Source of the DNA: Paenibacillus algorifonticola
GTDB taxonomy: Bacteria > Bacillota > Bacilli > Paenibacillales > Paenibacillaceae
Assembly: GCF_000971975.1 (NCBI RefSeq)
Contig: NZ_LAQO01000003.1
Coordinates: 269,181 to 333,180 of the forward strand
Direction: 5' to 3'
Length of the DNA: 64,000 nucleotides
The notes beneath the pieces were generated by a model. That model made no database searches and was not told where the DNA came from. It saw only the letters and a list, made by a program, of their open reading frames with translations. A program made the position numbers and the translations under genes. Within the stretch, counting starts at the first letter, position 1, and every line of letters starts with the position of its first letter. This document shows, in pieces, positions 36,112 through 43,463 of this stretch.

Positions 36112-36744
36112 TCAGAGCAATGCAGCCGTATCCGAGTCCATATGTATGCGGGAATACGCCGCATTCGTCATTTTCAGCCAATGTGCGCTCCGCCCGGCAA
36201 GGTATTGGCTCTCGCTTCTTTTTCCAGCCATGCCCTCCAGCTCGTAAGCGGCAATTCGTCCCCACAGCTGCGTGCCGTATTCGGTCACAAATGGCAGCTT
36301 CACAAAAAAACCATTATCTTCAAGTAGCTCAAATAGCAGCTTCTTACGCTCAATCAGCGGCTTGCTGCGCAAGTCCACTCCGTTATAATAAAGCAAATCA
36401 AACACATAATAACGAACAGGCCATTTTATCACGCCTTCGCGAATGCGCGCTTCCTTCGTCATCTTGTACCGGTCGATGAGCGGGGCAAATTCAAGTCGTC
36501 CTGTGTCCGGGTTCATATAGGAAAGCTCCCCATCCAGCACGACATCCATTGGCCGGGCCAGCGGCAGCTTGAGCAGCTCCGGATACTGCCGCGTGACCTC
36601 ATAGCCATGCTTTGTGAACAAACGCGCCCTCCTGTTGATAAAAGAAAGCAGCAAGCGCTGCCCATCAATGAGCGGCTCAAATAAAAATTGCTCGTTATCA
36701 AAAGGCTGATCACATGCAGTCATCAGCATCGGTCGCTTAAACAT
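36112..36744 (-). CDS. ATP-dependent DNA ligase-like nucleotidyltransferase lacking the catalytic lysine
   Basis: A 210-residue adenylation-domain-only protein of the DNA ligase/capping enzyme superfamily. Motif I, normally KxDG, reads LIDG with Leu25 where the AMP-accepting Lys should be (FEPLIDGQR). The codon is CTC. Other motifs survive: III LDGELSY, IIIa YYVFDLLYYNG, IV ELEGMAGKR (altered from EGxVxK) and V HWLKMTN. No OB-fold domain follows. The protein can probably not form the enzyme-AMP intermediate in the usual way. The start ATG 36744 is behind GAGGGGG. It is convergent with DUF2809. Confidence 0.75.
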   Translation of the reverse strand: MFKRPMLMTACDQPFDNEQFLFEPLIDGQRLLLSFINRRARLFTKHGYEVTRQYPELLKLPLARPMDVVLDGELSYMNPDTGRLEFAPLIDRYKMTKEARIREGVIKWPVRYYVFDLLYYNGVDLRSKPLIERKKLLFELLEDNGFFVKLPFVTEYGTQLWGRIAAYELEGMAGKRSESQYLAGRSAHWLKMTNAAYSRIHMDSDTAALL

Positions 36745-36822
36745 GCCGATTCCCCCTCGCTGTCCTATCATTTTAGCATGGAAAGGTCCAGCTGGACGGC
36801 GGTAAATTCAGGAGAAATTAGT

Positions 36823-36852
36823 GAATAATCGGGTACATTCCTCCACATAATA
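36823..36852 (+). promoter_or_regulatory. Sigma-G-like promoter upstream of the spore protein gene
   Basis: GAATA (36823-36827), an 18-base spacer and CATAATA (36846-36852) fit the forespore consensus. The implied 5' leader is about 185 bases. Confidence 0.5.
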
Positions 36853-36887
36853 GCAATAAGCCAGCGCTTGGAAGCCATTTTTCTTTA

Positions 36888-36931
36888 AAATATAGGAAAG
36901 GGTATCCTAACGCTATCCTTTCTCTATATTT
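36888..36931 (+). other. Hairpin in the spore-protein leader
   Basis: AAATATAG-GAAAGG pairs with CCTTTC-T-CTATATTT, with no T run after it. Confidence 0.45.
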
Positions 36932-37045
36932 CTCGGAATGAAACGCGCCGTTCCGCCAAAGGACGGCCAGCCGTTTCACCTTGTCCCGGGAAAGCTTGGT
37001 TTCTTATAAAAATGCTGCCGCTCATTACTTGAGGAGGTCACCCTT

Positions 37046-37252
37046 ATGGCTAGAGGTTCGAATCAGCTGGTTGTATCACAGGCGCGTGCAGCGCTTGAGC
37101 AAATGAAGTTTGAAGTTGCGCAGGAGCTTGGCATTCAATTGCCGCAGGATGGTTATTATGGACACATGACCACGCGTGACATGGGCTCCATCGGAGGATA
37201 CATTACGCGCCGTCTTATTCAAATTGCGGAGCAGCAGCTCTCCGGACGCTGA
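37046..37252 (+). CDS. Alpha/beta-type small acid-soluble spore protein
   Basis: A 68-residue forespore protein that coats and protects spore DNA. It carries the two family motifs: the germination protease cut region KFEVAQELGI, and the DNA-binding GYYGHMTTRDMGSIGGYI. GAGGAGGTCA precedes the ATG. A sigma-G-like promoter lies about 190 bases upstream and a strong terminator follows. It is direct evidence that the organism sporulates. Confidence 0.95.
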   Translation: MARGSNQLVVSQARAALEQMKFEVAQELGIQLPQDGYYGHMTTRDMGSIGGYITRRLIQIAEQQLSGR

Positions 37253-37259
37253 TTGCACC

Positions 37260-37325
37260 AAAGAGCCGGGCCAAGCGAACGATAAGCAAGCTTTTTACAA
37301 GCTTCCGTTCCCTTGCTCGGCTCTT
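37260..37325. terminator. Terminator between the spore protein and kinase-like genes
   Basis: AAGAGCC-GGGCCAAGCGAACG with CGTTCCCTTGCTCGGCTCTT forms a long stem in the convergent gap. Confidence 0.75.
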
Positions 37326-37332
37326 ATTATGA

Positions 37333-38289
37333 TCATTTCAGCTTCAAAAACCGCTCCCAGCCTTCAGTTGCATTGCTTCTTGCCCACTCCAAATGCGTTT
37401 GGTCGCTATATTTGCGGAAAGCGCATTCAATTAGCAAAATCAAATCCAAATATAAATCGTATAACCCGCGCCGTATCTGCTCCTCAGCCGTCAGCGCTTC
37501 ACGACCGTAGCCCCGCAAAAACGTCTCCGACAAGTTAAAGTGGCTAAAATAATGCTCCATCAACGGATCGCCCCACATCGCCCGTTCAAAGTCGATAATG
37601 CCGCAAATTCGCTTATCCTTAATAAAAATATTGCCATCCCATAAATCCCAGTGCAGCAGCGTTGGTTTAGTCACCGCATGCAGATAAGGCAGTCGCTCTT
37701 TTACCTCCTGTTCAATAACATAGCGCTCTGCCGGAAGCGTAACGCCCGCATCCGTTGCGTCATCAAGCACGCCTTGCAGCATCGCCCCAAAAGCATCCGT
37801 CCAGCTCGCAAACGCCTCGTTAAGCGGATAATAACCGAACTTTTCCCCGCTGAATTCGTTAATACAGGCATTGTACTCTCCCAACTGATGCTCAATTTGC
37901 TCGCGCTCTTCTTGGGTAAAGCTTTCTTTTACTTTGTTATAAGACTCTCCTTCCAGCCACTGCATAATAAAATAATCAGTCGGTACCAGCGACCGCGATT
38001 GGTCATAAGCGTACACTTCAGGAACTGGAATGCGGCGATCCTGAGACACGAGCCTCATAACCTCCACCTCGGTTTTCATCATATCCTGCTCATAGCGCAT
38101 CAGCGCCCCTACCGCCGTAGGCGCTACTTTTAGAACCGACTGGAAGCCGTCCACAAGCGTCAGTTGATACGCCGTATTGGCCCAGCCATCGGTAAGCTCA
38201 CGCGAATGCGCAAGCTCCCTGCCGAAATGATGCTGGGCAATCTGTCCCAACTGCTGCGAGTCTAGCTTTAGCTTGATTTCGTTGTCCAT
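37333..38289 (-). CDS. Aminoglycoside phosphotransferase-family kinase
   Basis: A 318-residue small-molecule kinase fold. The catalytic loop reads LLHWDLWDGNIFI (HxDxxxxN) and the metal site IIDFERAMWGDP. VLKVAPT holds the ATP-binding lysine. Most such chromosomal proteins phosphorylate metabolites rather than antibiotics, and the substrate is unknown. The start ATG 38289 follows GAGGGA. It begins 13 bases after the M42 peptidase gene, so they form an operon. Confidence 0.82.
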   Translation of the reverse strand: MDNEIKLKLDSQQLGQIAQHHFGRELAHSRELTDGWANTAYQLTLVDGFQSVLKVAPTAVGALMRYEQDMMKTEVEVMRLVSQDRRIPVPEVYAYDQSRSLVPTDYFIMQWLEGESYNKVKESFTQEEREQIEHQLGEYNACINEFSGEKFGYYPLNEAFASWTDAFGAMLQGVLDDATDAGVTLPAERYVIEQEVKERLPYLHAVTKPTLLHWDLWDGNIFIKDKRICGIIDFERAMWGDPLMEHYFSHFNLSETFLRGYGREALTAEEQIRRGLYDLYLDLILLIECAFRKYSDQTHLEWARSNATEGWERFLKLK

Positions 38290-38302
38290 GAATATCCCTC
38301 GC

Positions 38303-39349
38303 TTATGTAGGATAACAAAATACTGCCGTGTTAATAATCGCATCTGCATGCGTCCGTTCCATTGCATGTGAAGCATGCACACCTGGTCCAATTAGCGCGG
38401 CCCGAATGTTGCTGCCTCCTCGCAGCGCAGCCGACGCGTCCGAGCCATATTGCGGATAAATATCGACCGCATAGGAAATGCCTGAAGCCTTTGCCAGCTC
38501 AATGAGCTTCGAGGTCATAGCATAATCATAAGGACCAGAGGAATCTTTGGCACAAATCGATACATCCCGCTCGCTTGCGGATAAATCATCTCCTAAAGCT
38601 CCCATATCAATCGCAATCAGCTCCGTCACATCCGGCGGCATATAAGCATTGCCATGTCCTACCTCTTCATACGTGGAAAAAATCAGCTTAAGCGTGCGCT
38701 CTGGGCGCTTCCCTTCGCGTCCAAACCACTCCAGCAGCCCGAATAAGGCAGCGACACTGGCTTTATCGTCCAAATGCCGCGATTTTACCCAGCCATTGTC
38801 CATGATTTTTGTACGTGGGTCCCATGAAATGATATCGCCGACCTCGATGCCAAGCTGTTTCGTCTGTTCTTTGGACGCCGTATCCGCATCCAGACGAATT
38901 TCCATGTTTTCCTCGCTGCGCTTCCAGTCCCGTGCTTCCGGATACACATGGACAGACGTTTTCGTCGACAGCACGGTTCCTTCATACTGGCGGCCATCAC
39001 GCGTATGGACGAGGCAATATTCGCCTTCCACTGTATGCATCGCATAACCGCCAATAGGCGTAAAGCGCAGCATGCCACTCGGCTTAATCGCTCGCACCAT
39101 CGCGCCAAGCGTATCCACATGAGCGGTTAAAGCAAGCGAGCCCGCTGTAGAATTTCCTGTTCCCGGAATCGTAATTATTCCGTTGCCTTTCGGCGTCAGC
39201 TCCAGCTCAAAGCCATGCTTGCGAGCTTCCTCCTCCAGCAGCTTCATAATTGCCATGCAGTAGCCGCTGGGGCTTGGCGTTTGAAGCAAGCGATTTAAAA
39301 ATTCCAGTATGTATTCCCGGTTCAGTTGTAATTGCAATGGGTTAGTCAA
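38303..39349 (-). CDS. M42 family metallopeptidase (glutamyl aminopeptidase/endoglucanase type)
   Basis: A 348-residue cytoplasmic aminopeptidase. Metal ligands and catalytic residues appear in order: TAHVDT, SRHLDDKASV, YEEVGHGN, AIDMG and HASHAMERTH. The TET-forming M42 family trims peptides to amino acids. The start is probably TTG 39349, seven bases after GAGGAG. An ATG at 39373 has no ribosome site and would place that site inside the gene. Confidence 0.9.
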   Translation of the reverse strand: MTNPLQLQLNREYILEFLNRLLQTPSPSGYCMAIMKLLEEEARKHGFELELTPKGNGIITIPGTGNSTAGSLALTAHVDTLGAMVRAIKPSGMLRFTPIGGYAMHTVEGEYCLVHTRDGRQYEGTVLSTKTSVHVYPEARDWKRSEENMEIRLDADTASKEQTKQLGIEVGDIISWDPRTKIMDNGWVKSRHLDDKASVAALFGLLEWFGREGKRPERTLKLIFSTYEEVGHGNAYMPPDVTELIAIDMGALGDDLSASERDVSICAKDSSGPYDYAMTSKLIELAKASGISYAVDIYPQYGSDASAALRGGSNIRAALIGPGVHASHAMERTHADAIINTAVFCYPT

Positions 39350-39447
39350 TGCCAATCTCCTCTTTCTATCCATTTCTGTTTACAGCCATTAGTAAAGGCA
39401 ATAAAGGGTTCGCTTGAATAGCGCAACTTTTTTTATTTTTGTATGAA

Positions 39448-39476
39448 AATATGAATATGCCGTTCTCCATATTCAT
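39448..39476 (-). terminator. Hairpin after the phzF-like gene
   Basis: ATGAATATG / CATATTCAT with TTTT on the minus strand. Confidence 0.5.
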
Positions 39477-39480
39477 CATC

Positions 39481-40263
39481 TTAAACGACGTAGAGGTCAG
39501 CAATCGAATACAATACAGCTCGGCCGCTTATCTTCACGCGATCACCAGCAAGCTTGCAATACAGGGTGCCTCCCCTTTTAGAAACCTGTCTTGCTGTCAT
39601 TTCCTGCTTGTTCAAACGCTCTGCCCAATAAGGGATAAAATTGCAGTGAGCTGAACCACATACGGGATCTTCTTCTACATTTAGTTTTGGAAAAAAGCAT
39701 CGGGATACGAAATCATACTGCTCCCCTTTAGCAGTAACCAGTACGCCCAGTCCTTCTGGCAGCGCGGCGAGCTTAGTGAAATCTGGCTTCAGGCTTCTGA
39801 CATCAGACTCCGATTCCAGTACAAACATTAAATCGCGATCAAGATAAGCTTCTACGGGCACAATTCCCAGCGCTTCAACCATCTGCTGTGTGAGCACATG
39901 GGGCTTGGGCATTTTGTTCGGAAAGTCCATTTCGTAGAGCTCTCCGTCCCTTACAACGATTAAGTCGCCGCTTAGGGTTGTGAAACGAACACGCATAAGG
40001 GCCTTATCGTAATAGTTCGTAAGCACATAAGCTGTTGCCAACGTTGCATGACCGCACAGATCAATTTCCCCGCCTGGTGTGAACCACCTTATATGGTAAC
40101 CATCATCAGCAACCTTTACCGCAAACGCAGTTTCGGATAAATTGTTTTCGATAGCAATCTTCTGCATGAGCTCATCCGGCAGCCATGCATCCATAATGCA
40201 AACACCAGCTGGATTCCCTTCAAAAAGGTTATTGGCAAACGCATCAACGACATAATATTTCAT
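39481..40263 (-). CDS. PhzF family isomerase/epimerase
   Basis: A 260-residue protein with the diaminopimelate-epimerase fold. DAFANNLFEGNPAGVC and the catalytic glutamate in NNLSETAF are present, with GEIDLCGHATLATAY and DPVCGSAHCNFIPYW. No phenazine genes are near, so a general isomerase role is likelier. The start is ATG 40263, nine bases after GGAAGG; ATG 40269 is too close. Its divergent upstream region carries two perfect palindromes. Confidence 0.88.
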   Translation of the reverse strand: MKYYVVDAFANNLFEGNPAGVCIMDAWLPDELMQKIAIENNLSETAFAVKVADDGYHIRWFTPGGEIDLCGHATLATAYVLTNYYDKALMRVRFTTLSGDLIVVRDGELYEMDFPNKMPKPHVLTQQMVEALGIVPVEAYLDRDLMFVLESESDVRSLKPDFTKLAALPEGLGVLVTAKGEQYDFVSRCFFPKLNVEEDPVCGSAHCNFIPYWAERLNKQEMTARQVSKRGGTLYCKLAGDRVKISGRAVLYSIADLYVV

Positions 40264-40307
40264 ATTCATCTACCTTCCTACATTACGCTCCTAATAGATG
40301 CATTGTA

Positions 40308-40321
40308 ACAAGAGCTCTTGT
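40308..40321. promoter_or_regulatory. Palindrome 1, phzF/CLC divergent region
   Basis: Perfect 14-base dyad ACAAGAGCTCTTGT. Confidence 0.45.
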
Positions 40322-40335
40322 ATGACATCAATGGA

Positions 40336-40358
40336 ATAATTGTATGACGTACAATTAT
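40336..40358. promoter_or_regulatory. Palindrome 2, phzF/CLC divergent region
   Basis: Perfect dyad ATAATTGTA-TGACG-TACAATTAT. The nonamer TTGTATGAC occurs at both palindromes (40318 and 40340), 22 bases apart. Confidence 0.5.
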
Positions 40359-40460
40359 ATGATGCTATGGTTCAGATGTTCAGATCGCAATTCATTGACT
40401 CATCCGAAAAAGGGATATAGACTTAAATATCAACCTATTATGTCAGGGGAATTACAATTA

Positions 40461-41705
40461 ATGAAGCAGCGAATACGCATTTTCCTTATTTGGCTAGGAA
40501 TTGCTGGCTCCACTGGGGTACTCACGGGAGCTGCTTCTGCGCTGCTGCTGGCGCTTTTGGATACAGCAACGAATCAGCGGCTGGCGCATCCATGGCTGCT
40601 CTGGCTTCTTCCACTAGGCGGAGCTTTGGTCAGCTGTCTGTATATAAAGCTCGGCGGAGATGCTGGCAAAGGGAACAACCTTGTGCTGGAGCAGCTGCAT
40701 GCAGAAGATGGCGGAGTGCCGCTGCGCATGGCGCCGCTCGTTCTTTTCGGTACGATGATCACCCATCTATTCGGCGGTTCTGCCGGACGTGAAGGGACAG
40801 CCGTGCAAATGGGCGGCAGTATGGCTAGCTATATCGGACGCCTTTGTCGACTCGGTGGGTTAGAGCGAAAGATGCTGCTCATCTGCGGCATAAGCGGCGG
40901 CTTCGGTTCCGTCTTCGGTACCCCGCTTGCTGGCGCCATATTCAGCTTAGAGCTGCTCGCAATAGGCCTTGTCCCCTACTGGCTGCTGCTGCCCGCTTTG
41001 GCAGCTGGCTTTACTGGACACGCCGTCGCCCTTGGGTTAGGCACGCATCATAGCCATTATGCCATCGGCAGCCTGCCAGGCTTCAATATAAAGCTGCTGC
41101 TCGCTATTGTACTCGCTGCGGTTTTGTTCGGCTTGACAGCGCGGCTATTCGTCATGCTTACCCATAAGCTCAAAGCGTTATTCAGCCATTATATCCCGAA
41201 TCCGGCTATCAAAAGCTTCATCGGCGGTCTGCTTATCATTTTGCTCGTCTACGTCATAGGGACGCGAGATTATGTTGGCCTGGGGCTCCCATTAATGGAA
41301 CAAGCCTTTCAAGAGGCACTGTCTCCATTCGCTTTTTTACTGAAAATACTGTTTACCGCCGTTACGCTTGGCGCTGGATTTCAAGGGGGAGAAGTAACGC
41401 CGCTGTTCGTCATCGGTTCTGCACTGGGCAGTGCGCTTGGCGGCCTGCTGTCTGTATCCGTTCCATTGCTTGCAGGCATTGGCTTCGTTGCTGTATTTGG
41501 CAGTTCCGCCAATACCCCGCTCGCCGCTGCCGTAATGGGCATGGAGCTGTTCGGCATCGAAGCCTTTCCTTATTTGCTGCTGGGCTGCATCATTAGCTAT
41601 CTTTTTTCCGGGCATACAGGCATATACTGGTCTCGGCGTACACATAAGCTGAAGCTTCGTTTCAAGCGCCAAAAGCAGGAGAAGACGCTCCAAGAAACAA
41701 CGTGA
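40461..41705 (+). CDS. CLC family anion transporter, possibly fluoride exporter branch
   Basis: A 414-residue CLC protein. GSAGREGTAVQMGGS holds the gating glutamate, FGTPLAGAIFSLEL the second, and AGFQGGEVTPLFVIGSALG the third anion-binding loop. The canonical GSGIP filter is replaced by GKGNNL, and GREGP by GREGT. To my knowledge such changes mark the divergent branch holding CLC-F fluoride/proton antiporters. No fluoride riboswitch is visible upstream, so this is tentative. The start ATG 40461 follows AGGGGA by about ten bases; upstream in-frame ATGs have no good site. Confidence 0.8.
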   Translation: MKQRIRIFLIWLGIAGSTGVLTGAASALLLALLDTATNQRLAHPWLLWLLPLGGALVSCLYIKLGGDAGKGNNLVLEQLHAEDGGVPLRMAPLVLFGTMITHLFGGSAGREGTAVQMGGSMASYIGRLCRLGGLERKMLLICGISGGFGSVFGTPLAGAIFSLELLAIGLVPYWLLLPALAAGFTGHAVALGLGTHHSHYAIGSLPGFNIKLLLAIVLAAVLFGLTARLFVMLTHKLKALFSHYIPNPAIKSFIGGLLIILLVYVIGTRDYVGLGLPLMEQAFQEALSPFAFLLKILFTAVTLGAGFQGGEVTPLFVIGSALGSALGGLLSVSVPLLAGIGFVAVFGSSANTPLAAAVMGMELFGIEAFPYLLLGCIISYLFSGHTGIYWSRRTHKLKLRFKRQKQEKTLQETT

Positions 41706-41771
41706 GGTCAGCCCATTTTTTCAATACTAGTGTTCAAGTAAAAAATAGTATTAGAATGATCCCGGATTATA

Positions 41772-41826
41772 AAAACAGTGGCAACCATGGACGAGAAAAT
41801 AACGCCCTAGACTGCCACTGTTTTAT
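41772..41826 (+). terminator. Terminator after the CLC gene
   Basis: AAAACAGTGGCA / TGCCACTGTTTT with a long loop. Confidence 0.7.
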
Positions 41827-42047
41827 TCAACTAATTTTCCTCAATAGCTTAATCGATGGACGTTAGTATCGTTTTATCTCTTGTTACTGTACTAAATAAA
41901 AAATCCTCCTTCGTGCCGAAATACCCAATCGTAATGCAAACCTTCCTCAAAGAGTTCCGGCAATAATTGAATGCCATCCATGCTAATCTCAAGTTGACTA
42001 GCAATTGGTTAGGAATCGTTAATTCTTTCCTTTTCGAATTGTCTGAA
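41827..42047. other. AT-rich region with a short open minus-strand stretch
   Basis: On the minus strand at about 41975-41875, a stretch reads QLEISMDGIQLLPELFEEGL and continues to a TAG. It has no start and is not recognised. It may be the remains of a gene continuous with the ORF at 42048-42287. Confidence 0.3.
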
Positions 42048-42287
42048 TTACTGGAGCAAGGTGACAGTTTTTATATTCTTGTACAGGAATGTACGAGTTA
42101 ATGTAAGTCTGAGTAACCCCATTCCCCATTCTGCAATCATATCCTGAATTAAGATGGCGTTGCTTTGAACTCTGTAATAAGAAGTGTTTAGCTTCAAGGC
42201 AATGATAAACATAATTCTATTGTTTGTTGAAGAAAAGTCCGCATTTTCCTCAACAAATTTTTTTGCTTCTGAAATTGTAGGCGGCAA
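42048..42287 (-). CDS. Hypothetical AT-rich ORF, possibly a gene fragment
   Basis: A 79-residue reading starting at TTG. It is markedly more AT-rich than its neighbours and matches no family I know. VEENADFSSTNNRIMFIIAL looks like coding sequence rather than noise. No clear ribosome site or promoter is seen. It may be a recently acquired or decaying gene. Confidence 0.3.
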   Translation of the reverse strand: MPPTISEAKKFVEENADFSSTNNRIMFIIALKLNTSYYRVQSNAILIQDMIAEWGMGLLRLTLTRTFLYKNIKTVTLLQ

Positions 42288-42378
42288 TTTTATTATTTTT
42301 CAGTCTAACACTTTATTTTCTTCGAACAACTAGACCTACTTGCCTTCAGATCTGGACGCCTTGATGCCTGAACGTCGA

Positions 42379-42416
42379 AAAAACCGGTCTCCTTCAATCA
42401 AGGATTCCGGTTTTTC
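42379..42416 (-). terminator. Terminator of the radical SAM gene
   Basis: AAAACCGG / CCGGTTTT hairpin with T on both strands. Confidence 0.65.
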
Positions 42417-42488
42417 TGTTTGATGCTCGTCACGCTCACGTTCGTATGCGCCGTGTCAGGCTCCATCTGGCTGCATCGGACCCTTATC

Positions 42489-43373
42489 TTATGCCCCGGC
42501 TCCGAAGCGCTTGCGATAGCCGCATTTCCGGCAAAGCTCCTCGACCGCTTCCCTGCGGGAGAAACCTTCAACCAGCTTAATCGCCCGATCATCCTCAATA
42601 ATGTCCGAGAACGGTTTATCGTTAATGTTTCCAAGATCAATGACGCCTTCACCGTCGAGGCAGCATGGAACGACCGTTCCATCGACCAAAATGCCTGCCT
42701 GATTGCGCAGCCCATAGCAGAAGCCTTTGCCGTCATCCTCTTCCGCCTTCAAATCCGGCCATTCAAACTCATGATCCTGATTTAAGTAAATACGATCAGC
42801 AATTTTCAGTCCTTTGCCAGGAGCAACCCGCTCCTCAATGAAGTAATCCAGCCCAAATTGCTGTTCAATAATCGACAAAACCTCGCGATTGCGCTGGCGC
42901 TCCGCATTCGTCGCATTGTCGGTATGCAGATTCCAAAGGCGCAGCGAAATAATCATATTCGTCCGCTCAACCGCTTCACGTGCAAAATCCAGCACGCTTC
43001 TGATATACCCTTCTTTATTCGTGGAGCCAATGTGTCCGTCAAAGCTATGCAAGGAGAAATTCATTTGGCGCAGCGCCGGCTTTGTCAAAATTTTCTCCTT
43101 CACTTTATGAAGCAGCGTCCCGTTCGACGTCAAATTGACTTTAAAGCCGTGCTTTTGGCTGAGATCCAGCAGCTCGTCAATTTTCGGATGCAGCAGCGGT
43201 TCGCCTTTTAGATGAAAATAAATATAGTCCGTAAACGGTTTAATCTGCTCCAGCCGCTTCTCAAAATCCTCGACCTGGATAAAGCCTTTTGCCCGCTGTG
43301 TCTGGGGACAGAAGGTGCAAGCCAGATTGCAGATGCTCGTAATTTCCACATAAAACTTCTTAAACCTCTTCAT
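42489..43373 (-). CDS. Radical SAM/SPASM domain protein
   Basis: A 294-residue enzyme. The SAM-binding cluster motif reads CNLACTFC near the N-terminus, followed by HLKGEPLLHPKI (the GGEP position) and VNLTSNGTLL. A SPASM-like region near the C-terminus shows FCYGLRNQAGILVDGTVVPC, CLDGEGVIDLGNI and CRKCGYRKRF, ligands for an auxiliary Fe-S cluster. No peptide precursor or tailoring gene is adjacent, so the substrate is unknown. The start is ATG 43373 behind GGAG; the ORF opens at 43388. Confidence 0.88.
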   Translation of the reverse strand: MKRFKKFYVEITSICNLACTFCPQTQRAKGFIQVEDFEKRLEQIKPFTDYIYFHLKGEPLLHPKIDELLDLSQKHGFKVNLTSNGTLLHKVKEKILTKPALRQMNFSLHSFDGHIGSTNKEGYIRSVLDFAREAVERTNMIISLRLWNLHTDNATNAERQRNREVLSIIEQQFGLDYFIEERVAPGKGLKIADRIYLNQDHEFEWPDLKAEEDDGKGFCYGLRNQAGILVDGTVVPCCLDGEGVIDLGNINDKPFSDIIEDDRAIKLVEGFSRREAVEELCRKCGYRKRFGAGA

Positions 43374-43463
43374 TACTCGTTGCTCCATTCTGCTCGGTAG
43401 TCCTTCCTGCTATTATAGCATGCTCCCCGCTTATGCGACCATTATCTATAAAAGCCCCTATTC

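Noticed and set aside
40270..40460. Fluoride riboswitch upstream of the CLC gene
   Set aside because: Looked for the crcB-motif GGNGATGG and CTGATGACTCCTAC-like blocks; none present.
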